This document shows positions 25,183-33,599 of a stretch of 64,000 nt of DNA, piece after piece. Each line of letters starts with the position of its first letter. The first letter of the stretch is position 1. The notes beneath the pieces are model-generated. The model was not told the origin of the DNA. It saw nothing but the letters and a program-made list of their open reading frames with translations, and did no database searches. The position numbers and the translations under genes were made by a program. The DNA lies in assembly GCA_965207165.1 (NCBI GenBank), contig OZ242265.1, positions 2,914,001-2,978,000 on the forward strand, written 5' to 3'. Origin of the DNA: JAAXHV01 sp965207165. Its GTDB lineage: Bacteria > Pseudomonadota > Gammaproteobacteria > Eutrophobiales > Eutrophobiaceae.

Positions 25183-26448
25183 ATGTTGCAGAACAGGTGG
25201 CCCAAGCGGTTTACCCTGGTAGGGCTGAGCTTCCTGGCCCTGGTCATCGCCTATACCGACCGGGTCAATATCTCCGTTGCGGCAATCCAGATGCAGGACG
25301 ACCTGGGCTGGTCCGACGCTACCAAGGGCCTGGTGTTGTCTTCATTTTTTATTGGCTACTTCTTCTTCCAGGTACTGGGCGGCTGGCTGGCAAACCGCTA
25401 CGGCGGGAAGATCGTGCTGGGTACCGCGGTAATCCTGTGGTCCGGCTTCACCCTGTTGACGCCGCTGGCCGCCTTCACCGGTTCCCTGGTCCTGTTGCTA
25501 GGCGCGAGAATCCTGCTGGGCGTCGGCGAGGCCTCGGTGGGGCCAGCGGTATTGAACCTGTTCAGCCGCTGGGTGCCACCCGATGAAAGGGCGCGGGCCG
25601 TTGCCTTTTTTTCCAGCGGGGCAATCGTCGGTACCCTGATCGCCCTGTTGGTCACCGGCTGGATTATCGTTGAGTTCGGCTGGCCCATAGCGTTCTACAG
25701 TTTTGCAGTACTGGGATTTATCTGGGCCTTGTTCTGGTTTCGGTTTGTCAGCAACAACCCCCATGAGCACCCGCATATCCCGGAAGCGGAACTCAGGCAG
25801 CTTGCCGGGGTGCAGCAGGATAATACAAAGGACCAGGCTATCCCCTGGCGTGTCATCTTCTCCCATCGGGCGGCCTGGGCCCTGATAATTACCAATTTCT
25901 GCACCAATTGGGGCCTGTACGTCGCCCTGGCGTGGCTGCCCAGCTACTTCTACGACACCCAGGGAATTTCCATAGTCGGCTCAGGCCTGTATTCCATGGC
26001 GCCCTGGCTGTCCATGTTCTTCGCCATGAATATCGCCGGGTGGCTGGCGGACCGGGCGCTCAGCGGCGGCGTTGATGCGACCCGGGTACGCAAGATTGCC
26101 CAGACCATCGGGCTGGGCGGCTCGGCGTTGTTCCTGTTTGCCGCGGGCAGCGCCGCTACGCCCCTGGTTGCGGTGTTGACCATGTGCGGCGCGCTGGCCT
26201 GCCTGGGGGTGTGTTATTCGGGCTTCGCTCCGGCCGCGCTGGAAATGGCACCGAGGCACGTTGATATTTTGTGGAGCATCAGCAATACGTTCGGCACCAT
26301 ACCGGGGATCATCGGCGTGGCGGTGACCGGCTGGCTGGTGGGTGTCAGCGGAACCTATCTTGCCGCGTTCGCGCTGGCCGCGGCGGTGCATGTAGTCGGC
26401 GCTGTTGTCTGGCTGTTATTCGGAACGGCGAAGGAAGTTATCAGGTAA
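25183..26448 (+). CDS. MFS transporter, ACS (anion:cation symporter) type
   Basis: This is a 421-residue carrier with twelve predicted helices. The ACS-family opening YTDRVNISVAAIQMQDDLGWSDATKG and the helix 2-3 motif GGWLANRYGGK are clear. ACS carriers take up organic acids, peptides or amino-acid derivatives with a cation. Two relatives occur at 29495-30784 and 56104-57348, each next to an M19-like gene, whereas this one lies between two amidohydrolases. Confidence 0.9.
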   Translation: MLQNRWPKRFTLVGLSFLALVIAYTDRVNISVAAIQMQDDLGWSDATKGLVLSSFFIGYFFFQVLGGWLANRYGGKIVLGTAVILWSGFTLLTPLAAFTGSLVLLLGARILLGVGEASVGPAVLNLFSRWVPPDERARAVAFFSSGAIVGTLIALLVTGWIIVEFGWPIAFYSFAVLGFIWALFWFRFVSNNPHEHPHIPEAELRQLAGVQQDNTKDQAIPWRVIFSHRAAWALIITNFCTNWGLYVALAWLPSYFYDTQGISIVGSGLYSMAPWLSMFFAMNIAGWLADRALSGGVDATRVRKIAQTIGLGGSALFLFAAGSAATPLVAVLTMCGALACLGVCYSGFAPAALEMAPRHVDILWSISNTFGTIPGIIGVAVTGWLVGVSGTYLAAFALAAAVHVVGAVVWLLFGTAKEVIR

Positions 26449-26473
26449 CGGTTGCATGATACAGGGTGGAACC

Positions 26474-28195
26474 ATGGGAGGTCGTGCAGGGGGTGTTGTC
26501 GTCATTGCCCTGCTCATCCTGCTCGCAGTACCGGGGAAAGCGGTTAATGCAGCGAATAAGACAGCGTCAAAGACAACGGTTTTCGTGGGCGGTGAGATAC
26601 TGACCATGGATGATGCCCTGCCTGTTGCCCAAGCCCTGGCAGTGCGGGACGGCAGGATACTGGCAGTGGGCAGCCGTTCAGAAGTGGATGCAACCGCGGG
26701 CGCCGATGCCGAGATAAGACACCTGGCCGGTAACACCCTGCTGCCGGGATTTATCGACAGCCACGGCCATATCAGCGCAGTCATCTCTTTTATGGCTTTT
26801 GAAAACATCGCTTCACCACCCGTCGGACAGGTGAACTCCATTGCCGACATACAATCGCTGCTGTCGGCAAAAGCGGCAGAAGTGCCGACAGGCGAGTGGA
26901 TCATGGCTGCGGGCTATGACGATTCCCTGCTGGCCGAGCAGAGACACCCGACAAAATTTGATCTCGACGCTGTTTCCACGCAGCATCCGATCATGGCATG
27001 GCATGTCTCCGGCCACCTGATGGTCTGCAATACCCCGTGCCTGGAACTGGCGGGATATACCCCTGACAGGGAAGACCCGGAAGGCGGTGTTATTCGCCGG
27101 GTTGAAGGCAGTAGCGAACCCAACGGCATTCTCGAAGAATCAGCCGTATACAGGATTTATTTCGATTTGTTGCCGATTCACGATGTGACCACCCGTCTTG
27201 GCCTGCTGCAGGAAGCCCAGGACTATTATGCACGTTTCGGTGTAACGACTGTGCAGGATGGCGCAGCGACCTTGACCGACCTGGAAACATTGCAGACAGC
27301 CGCCGGCCGTGACGGGTTAATGCTCGATGTGGTTGCCTACCCGTTTTACCGTTACGCTGAAGCTCTCGACGGGCAATTTTCTTTTTCACAAAGCTATACC
27401 AAACGCTTCCGTGTCGGCGGCCTCAAACTGGGTCTCGATGGTTCACCCCAGGGCAAGACCGCCTGGTTGACGGAACCCTACCATGTGCCGCCACAGGGCA
27501 GGGACGCAGGTTATGCCGGCTATGCCATATTGAAGGACGAGGCGCTTAACGGTTATGTGTCGGACATGTATGAAAGGAACATACCCGTTATCGCCCACGC
27601 CAACGGCGATGCCGCCATGGACCAGTTGATCCGCGCCGTCAGTGACGCCAATAAATTGCACGGCAGGGCCGATCGCCGTACCGTGATAATCCACGCACAA
27701 ACCGCCCGGGATGACCAGATCGATGCATTCAAAGCCGAGGGGATGCTGCCATCCTACTTCGCCGCACACACATATTTCTGGGGGGACTGGCACCGGGATT
27801 CGGTACTGGGGCCTGAACGGGGCAGCCGTATCAGCCCCCTGGCGTCCACCCTGGATAAGGGGGTGCCCTATACCATCCATAACGATACGCCCGTAGTGCC
27901 GCCGGACATGATGCGACTGGTCTGGTCAGCGGTGAACCGCGTGACCCGCAGTGGACAAACCCTGGGTGAAGAACAAAGGATTTCCGTAGCTGACGCCCTT
28001 AAAGCTGTGACCATTAACGGCGCCTACCAGTATTTTGAAGAAGACAGCAAGGGGAGTCTGGAACCGGGTAAACTTGCAGACTTGGTGATCCTGTCTGACA
28101 ATCCATCCAAAGTCGATCCGTTTATGATTAAGGACATCAAGATCATTGAAACGATAAAAGAGGGTATGACAATCTACCGGGCAGACTCTATTTGA
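26474..28195 (+). CDS. Exported amidohydrolase 3 family protein (YtcJ-like)
   Basis: This 573-residue protein is read from ATG 26474, which has an AGGGTGGA ribosome site and gives a good signal peptide (GGVVVIALLILLAVPGKAVNA). An in-frame ATG at 26456 is an alternative. The amidohydrolase 3 core shows GFIDSHGHISAV (H-x-H), IAHANGDAAMDQLIRAV, VIIHAQTARDDQ and TIHNDTPVVPPD. Family members hydrolyse amides, N-acyl groups or formamides. It follows the MFS gene by 25 bases and would supply its substrate outside the inner membrane, by inference. Confidence 0.87.
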   Translation: MGGRAGGVVVIALLILLAVPGKAVNAANKTASKTTVFVGGEILTMDDALPVAQALAVRDGRILAVGSRSEVDATAGADAEIRHLAGNTLLPGFIDSHGHISAVISFMAFENIASPPVGQVNSIADIQSLLSAKAAEVPTGEWIMAAGYDDSLLAEQRHPTKFDLDAVSTQHPIMAWHVSGHLMVCNTPCLELAGYTPDREDPEGGVIRRVEGSSEPNGILEESAVYRIYFDLLPIHDVTTRLGLLQEAQDYYARFGVTTVQDGAATLTDLETLQTAAGRDGLMLDVVAYPFYRYAEALDGQFSFSQSYTKRFRVGGLKLGLDGSPQGKTAWLTEPYHVPPQGRDAGYAGYAILKDEALNGYVSDMYERNIPVIAHANGDAAMDQLIRAVSDANKLHGRADRRTVIIHAQTARDDQIDAFKAEGMLPSYFAAHTYFWGDWHRDSVLGPERGSRISPLASTLDKGVPYTIHNDTPVVPPDMMRLVWSAVNRVTRSGQTLGEEQRISVADALKAVTINGAYQYFEEDSKGSLEPGKLADLVILSDNPSKVDPFMIKDIKIIETIKEGMTIYRADSI

Positions 28196-28230
28196 ACTAC
28201 CGAATTATCGGATACAGCTAACCTACAATC

Positions 28231-29493
28231 GTGAAAATCATCATCATCGGCGCCGGCATACAAGGGGTCGCTACCGCCTGGTATTTGCAGCAACATGGGG
28301 CTGATATCACAGTGCTGGAACGTAATGACGGGCCTGGACTGGACAGCAGTTTCGGCAATGGCGGCGGAATACACGCAAGCATACCTGAACCCTGGAACGC
28401 TCCGGGTATACACAAGGTTCTGTTGCAGTCACTGGGCAGGAAGGATGCACCCATACTGCTACGCCTCAAGGCCATTCCCGGGATGATGTCGTGGGGTCTG
28501 CAATTTTTGCGATCATCACGACAAGATACGTTTATCGAAAATATCAAGCGCAACTGTGCTTTGGCCAGACATTCCATAATGCTGATGAAGGAAATCAGGG
28601 AAGAGACCGGAATTGATTATCGATTTTCCAATGCCGGCACCTTACTGATTTTTCGCAACCAGGATTCTCTGGAGAGTTATATCAAACATGCCGCGTTTCT
28701 GCAGGAAGAATGCGGGGTGGAGGGTAAGCCCCTGGATCGTACCGAATTAATTACCCGGGAATCTTCCCTGCAACCGGTACGGAACCAGCTTGTGGGGGGA
28801 ATACACTTTCCCGGTGATGAGTCGGGAGATTGCCATATTTTTTGCAGGAAGCTGGCAGAAATTTCAGCGGATAGAAATGTGCGGTTTCATTACGGCGCCA
28901 ACGTCTCCCGAATAAAGCGGAACAATTCGTTGTTCAACGTTGAACTGGTTGGGGGCGAAACTCTAAAAGCAGATGCGATTGTTGTAGCTGCCGGCGCCTA
29001 CAGCCCCAGGCTTGTACGTTCGTTTGGTATCCGGGTCCCCGTTTACCCGGCAAAAGGTTATTCATTGACAATCTCCATGGACGGTTGGGATAACAGACCA
29101 CGCCACCTTCTGGGCGATATGGACCTGCACGCGGGAACCAATCCGCTGGGTGATGTTCTGAGAGTGGCCGGCACAGCAGAATTTACCGGCTATGACAAGT
29201 CGATTCCGGGCGAACGGGTAGAGAACCTCACCAGGCTTGTAGAGGCTATATTTCCTGAATTTGCGGAGATAATGGATAGAAACGCGCTCAATCCATGGGC
29301 GGGTTTTCGACCAATGAGTAGCGATGGTGTGCCAATCCTCGGGAAAACGCCGATAGATGGGCTTTACCTGAATACCGGCCAGGGCCATCTCGGCTGGACC
29401 ATGTCGGCGGCATCAGGCCGGATCGTGGCAAATGCCATCATGGGGCATACCCCGGAAATGGACATCAGTCCTTATTCGATAGACCGGTTTTGA
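28231..29493 (+). CDS. DadA-like FAD-dependent D-amino-acid dehydrogenase (second copy)
   Basis: This 420-residue protein is collinear with the gene at 15141-16406. It shares IIIIGAGIQGVATAWYLQQHG, SFGNGGGIHASIPEPWN, the block WNRPRH-like DNRPRHLLGDMDLHAGTNP, GFRPMSSDGVPILGKTP and the same DRF ending. The start is GTG 28231. It oxidises an amino acid, probably a D- or N-substituted one, to the 2-oxoacid. Its stop is one base before the next MFS ATG, so dehydrogenase, transporter and M19-like protein form one module. Confidence 0.88.
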   Translation: MKIIIIGAGIQGVATAWYLQQHGADITVLERNDGPGLDSSFGNGGGIHASIPEPWNAPGIHKVLLQSLGRKDAPILLRLKAIPGMMSWGLQFLRSSRQDTFIENIKRNCALARHSIMLMKEIREETGIDYRFSNAGTLLIFRNQDSLESYIKHAAFLQEECGVEGKPLDRTELITRESSLQPVRNQLVGGIHFPGDESGDCHIFCRKLAEISADRNVRFHYGANVSRIKRNNSLFNVELVGGETLKADAIVVAAGAYSPRLVRSFGIRVPVYPAKGYSLTISMDGWDNRPRHLLGDMDLHAGTNPLGDVLRVAGTAEFTGYDKSIPGERVENLTRLVEAIFPEFAEIMDRNALNPWAGFRPMSSDGVPILGKTPIDGLYLNTGQGHLGWTMSAASGRIVANAIMGHTPEMDISPYSIDRF

Positions 29494-29494
29494 C

Positions 29495-30784
29495 ATGTCA
29501 AGGATATTAGCGGGCGCCCCCGGAGGGTGGCCGCAGCGCTACAACATGATGATCCTGTTGCTGGCCGCTCTTTTGCTCTGTTATATCGACAGGATCTTAA
29601 TTTCAGTCGCGGGGATCGAGATGCAAAGGGAGCTTGGCTGGTCCGATGCAGACAAGGGCCTGGTCTTTTCCGCCTTCTTCCTGGGCTATCTCTGCACGCA
29701 GTTGCTGGGCGGCATCCTCGCCAACAGGTTTGGTGGGCGCAACGTGTTCTTGCTGGCCGTATTGGGCTGGTCACTGATGACTGTCCTCACGCCGGCGGCG
29801 GCTTATGCCGGTTTCACCCTGTTGGTTCTGGCCCGGTTCCTGCTGGGTTTCGGGGAGGGAGCGGCTTATCCCGCGGCCTATAACCTGATCTACGGATGGA
29901 TGCCCGGAACTGAAATTTCCAGGTCCGTAGGTTTGATCAGCGCCGCTGCCGCTTTGGGAACGGTTTTTGCCCTGTTGGTAGTGGGCAAGTTCATTGAGTT
30001 ATGGGGGTGGCCCTCGGTATTCTATACCTTTGGAGCCATGGGCGTGGTCTGGTGCGTGCTCTGGTATTTTATCGTACCTGCGACACCTGTATCTTCACAG
30101 GAACAGGACACGGAAGCAGGGAATGTCGCCATCCGCGCCGCTCCCATACCCTGGAAAAGCTTTTTTTCACATAGCCCCATACTTCCCCTCTACGTCGCGT
30201 TTATCGCTTTCGGTTGCGTTTCTTTCACTGTTGCCAGTTGGTTGCCCAGCTATTTTGTCGACACCTACCAGTCGGGGCTGGTGCAGGCGGGGGCATATTC
30301 CATACTGCCCTGGATAGTGAATGCGGTTGTAACGGTGTGGGCCGGGGTACTGGCAGACCGCTGGATAAGGGGTGGACAGAGCCGCTTGGGAGTAAGAAAA
30401 AAACTGTTCGCCCTGGGAATGGCGGGAACGGCTTTAGGCTGTCTGTTGCTGACCATTACTTCGCAAGCGTGGCACGCAGTGGCGGCTGTCAGCCTGCTGT
30501 TCGGTTCTCTCGGCATTACCGTCCCGGGATTCGTACCGGTAGTCGGCGAATTGTTTCCACGACATGGTGAGGTCCTCTATGGATTCATGGCGGCAACGGC
30601 GTCAATATGCAGTTCTGTAGTTGTCGCGCTCACCGGTATCCTGCTCGATAAAACCGGCTCTTACAATGCCGTATTCATGTTGCTTGCTGTGCTCTGTACC
30701 CTTGGCATCGCGCTGTTTCAGTCTTATGCCAGTGTTACGCCTATACTGCCTGAAGATAGGGAACCTGCTGACCCTGTGGCATGA
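29495..30784 (+). CDS. MFS transporter, ACS type (module A)
   Basis: This is a 429-residue twelve-helix carrier with CYIDRILISVAGIEMQRELG, GWSDADKGLVFSAFF and GFGEGAAYPAAYNLIYGWM. The carrier at 56104-57348 is clearly a paralogue (GFGEGAAYPAAYNLVYGWM). Both precede M19-like genes, so both probably import the substrate of those proteins. It begins one base after the DadA-like gene. Confidence 0.9.
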   Translation: MSRILAGAPGGWPQRYNMMILLLAALLLCYIDRILISVAGIEMQRELGWSDADKGLVFSAFFLGYLCTQLLGGILANRFGGRNVFLLAVLGWSLMTVLTPAAAYAGFTLLVLARFLLGFGEGAAYPAAYNLIYGWMPGTEISRSVGLISAAAALGTVFALLVVGKFIELWGWPSVFYTFGAMGVVWCVLWYFIVPATPVSSQEQDTEAGNVAIRAAPIPWKSFFSHSPILPLYVAFIAFGCVSFTVASWLPSYFVDTYQSGLVQAGAYSILPWIVNAVVTVWAGVLADRWIRGGQSRLGVRKKLFALGMAGTALGCLLLTITSQAWHAVAAVSLLFGSLGITVPGFVPVVGELFPRHGEVLYGFMAATASICSSVVVALTGILLDKTGSYNAVFMLLAVLCTLGIALFQSYASVTPILPEDREPADPVA

Positions 30785-30904
30785 ACTCAGGCCGGTCATG
30801 CAGTTTCAAACAACTCATATTCACATTTCAACAAAAAATACCTGGGCTTTATATGAGAAACTTAACCGATAAATTACTGGGTGAAAAAACCAGGAGAGCG
30901 TGTG

Positions 30905-32017
30905 ATGCATGAATACGACTACATGTATAAGCCGGCAACGGTAGTGGATTTCGGACTTACCCCGGAACAGGAAGCGCAAGCCAGGAGGTTACACGAGGAG
31001 ATCATCGTTTTCGACGGACTGATGGAATGTACCTGGTACGATAACTTTATCAATATAGCCAAGTCAGGAGGTACTACAGCCGGCTGTCTGTCACTGGGTA
31101 TTACCGATATGCACGGCTGGCAACGGGGCGATACCTTCCTCACCGAAAGATGGTGGTCGTGGGACGCCCTGGTGAACGACCTGACCAGCCTCGGGGACAT
31201 TGTCAGGAAGCATCCCGACGATTTGATGATCTGTCTGAATGCCGATGATATCCACCAGGCAAAGGAAACCGGCAAAATAGGCCTGATGCCGGGCGTCCAG
31301 AATTCGCATTTTCTTGACCGGGATCTGTCCCGGCTGAACAAGTCTTACAACATGGGTCTGCGTATCGTGCAACTTACCTATAACAAGGCAAACCTTGTTG
31401 GTTCCGGTTGTATGGAAAAAGAAGAGGCCCAGTTCGGGCTCAGCCGTTTTGGTGAAGAAGTGGTTGGGAGAATGAACGAACTGGGGATGTTGATTGATAC
31501 CGGCCACTGTTCAACGGCAACATTGATGGCTGCCGTTGAGGTATCGGACAAGCCGATCTCCTGTACTCACGCCGGCATCCGTTCCATAGTCAACCAGCCG
31601 CGTTCGCATACCGATGAAGCGTTGAAAAAGCTGGCAGATAACGGTGGCGTATTTGGCCTAATCAGCGCCCCGGGCGCACTGACCGGCAAGCAGCGCTGCA
31701 GCGTTCATGACTACCTGGATAATATCGATTACGCAGTCAATCACATGGGGGTTGAACACGTTGGTTTAGGTACGGACTTTGTCCTGCCGTCATCCATGGA
31801 GCAAATTCTTGCCGGACCTGATTGGGGAGAGGTGGAGAGAGAGGCCGTGGGTGTCTACGTATCCGTATGGCCCTGGTCGGATGGCCATGAAGGCATGGAG
31901 AATAATTCCGGTTATCCCAACCTGACCCGCGGCCTGGTTGCCCGTGGCTACAGTGATGAAGATATTGCCAGGATTATGGGTGGCAACTGGCTCAGGTTGA
32001 TAGAAGAAATCATCTGA
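30905..32017 (+). CDS. M19 (renal dipeptidase)-like protein with altered metal site, module A
   Basis: This 370-residue protein has the M19 fold signatures DTGHCS (about residue 198), CTHAG (about 221), ADNGGVFGL and VGLGTDF (about 289). However, the N-terminal H-x-D zinc ligands of M19 are absent (VFDGLMECTWY where families have DGHND). The bridging glutamate region reads GVQNSHF instead of GVEG. The paralogue at 57341-58411 has the same changes, so this is a conserved variant and not decay. Classical members cleave dipeptides with a D- or L-residue at the end. ATG 30905 is chosen because AGGAGA lies seven bases upstream; GTG 30881 is possible. Confidence 0.85.
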   Translation: MHEYDYMYKPATVVDFGLTPEQEAQARRLHEEIIVFDGLMECTWYDNFINIAKSGGTTAGCLSLGITDMHGWQRGDTFLTERWWSWDALVNDLTSLGDIVRKHPDDLMICLNADDIHQAKETGKIGLMPGVQNSHFLDRDLSRLNKSYNMGLRIVQLTYNKANLVGSGCMEKEEAQFGLSRFGEEVVGRMNELGMLIDTGHCSTATLMAAVEVSDKPISCTHAGIRSIVNQPRSHTDEALKKLADNGGVFGLISAPGALTGKQRCSVHDYLDNIDYAVNHMGVEHVGLGTDFVLPSSMEQILAGPDWGEVEREAVGVYVSVWPWSDGHEGMENNSGYPNLTRGLVARGYSDEDIARIMGGNWLRLIEEII

Positions 32018-32109
32018 TCTGCCCTGACAAGGGCGCAAAGCCATGAGTACTGATTTGCCTTATTCCGCTACCTCTGAACGGGCAGGATAATAGTCAAGGA
32101 GTGGAAGTC

Positions 32110-33444
32110 TTGCCTGTACCCAGTGCCCAATCTCCAGTCACGTTCCGTGACAACCTGCCGGATAAAGTCGATGTGGTCGTTATCGGCGCCGGCATAATCG
32201 GCATTTGCACGGCCTGGTTCCTCGCCAGGGACGGACTTTCCGTACTGGTATGTGAGAAAGGGCGCGTGGCAGGCGAGCAGTCCAGCCGTAACTGGGGCTG
32301 GGTCCGGCAAACAGGCCGCGATGAAGCGGAACTGCCGATCATGATGGATTCCATCAATATCTGGGAAACAATAACGGCTGAAATCGGGGAGGATACCGGT
32401 TTTCAGCGCGGCGGCGTGCTGTTCCTGGCGGAGAATGAAAAAGATCAGAACACATTTGAACAGTGGTTGCCTGTTGCCGCAAAGTACGGACTTGATACCA
32501 GGGCACTGACCCGGTCAGAGGTGGAGGAAACCGTCGACTGTAACAGGAATGAATGGGTCGGCGGCCTGTACACGAAAAGCGACGGCAGGGCGGAGCCTTT
32601 CAGGGCAGTGCCGGCCATGGCCCGGGCAGCACAAAAGGACGGCTGCAGGATCATTGAAAACTGCGCGGTGCGCAGTATCGAAACGGCAGCGGGCGATCTC
32701 AGCCTGGTAATCACGGAACAAGGTGAGATAAAAACCGGTGCCGTAGTCTGCGCCGGCGGCGCCTGGTCATCTCTATTCCTGGCCAACCTGGGCGTTTCCC
32801 TGCCGCAACTCCTGGTACGCGGCACCGTCGCCAGGACAAAGCCGGGACCGGAGGTGTTTCCGGGTTGTGCGGGCTTCCACAGGTTTGCGTTCAGGCGGCG
32901 CCAGGATGGCGGTTATACCCTGGCTCTCGGGAATTACCTGGAACACTTCATCAGCGATAACAGTTTTCGTTATTGCCTGAAATTCCTGCCGGCCCTGAGG
33001 CAGTCCTGGGATGGGATCAGGTTCCGGATGGGTGATGGCCTGCTGGAACGCCTGTTCCCGGCACGCAAATGGCAGGCCGACGAGACAACACCGTTTGAGC
33101 GCACCCGTGTACTCAACCCACCGCCATGCCCCTGGGCGCTGAAACAGATTCAGGAACGCCTGGCCAAATGCCTGCCGGTACTGGCTCAGACGGGTATCGA
33201 AGAGGCCTGGGCAGGCATGATCGACGCGCCGCCGGATTTCGTGCCGGTCATGGACGCCATACCGGATTACCCGGGTCTGTACCTGGCCACGGGTTTCAGT
33301 GGCCACGGTTTCGGCATAGGTCCGGGCGCGGGCCGGGTGATGGCGCGCCTGGTACAGGGCAAACCGCCGGAACACGATCTCACACGGTTCCGTTTCTCGC
33401 GTTTTACCGACGGAAGCCCCGTAATCCCCGGTCCTGCGATGTAA
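32110..33444 (+). CDS. FAD-dependent amino-acid oxidoreductase (DAO family)
   Basis: This flavoenzyme of about 444 residues has VDVVVIGAGIIGICTAWFLARDG near the N-terminus, SSRNWGWVRQTGRD and the C-terminal ATGFSGHGFGIGPGAGRVMARL. It is related to, but more distant from, the two DadA-like genes. TTG 32110 has AAGGAG eight bases upstream and is preferred; GTG 32101 overlaps that site. The position after the M19-like gene suggests oxidation of the released amino acid. Its 3' end is duplicated at 58495-58631. Confidence 0.85.
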   Translation: MPVPSAQSPVTFRDNLPDKVDVVVIGAGIIGICTAWFLARDGLSVLVCEKGRVAGEQSSRNWGWVRQTGRDEAELPIMMDSINIWETITAEIGEDTGFQRGGVLFLAENEKDQNTFEQWLPVAAKYGLDTRALTRSEVEETVDCNRNEWVGGLYTKSDGRAEPFRAVPAMARAAQKDGCRIIENCAVRSIETAAGDLSLVITEQGEIKTGAVVCAGGAWSSLFLANLGVSLPQLLVRGTVARTKPGPEVFPGCAGFHRFAFRRRQDGGYTLALGNYLEHFISDNSFRYCLKFLPALRQSWDGIRFRMGDGLLERLFPARKWQADETTPFERTRVLNPPPCPWALKQIQERLAKCLPVLAQTGIEEAWAGMIDAPPDFVPVMDAIPDYPGLYLATGFSGHGFGIGPGAGRVMARLVQGKPPEHDLTRFRFSRFTDGSPVIPGPAM

Positions 33445-33531
33445 GCGCTTACCGATTTTCATTTTAAGATAACAATTTTGAACGTACTGATTAATGGTAG
33501 CGGTGTGGCGCATGTCATACTGTGTTGTTGA
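33395..33531 (+). repeat. Segment duplicated at 58495-58631
   Basis: The end of the FAD oxidoreductase gene plus part of the receptor upstream region recurs without gaps at 58495-58631, with roughly a dozen differences over 137 bases. This copy is the source, since the coding end is intact here. Confidence 0.85.
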
Positions 33532-33599
33532 AATGTATATTTGTTTACAACGATATGCCCGGTGGGGGCAGATCATTTCTCTCAGGGGGAATAATTACA

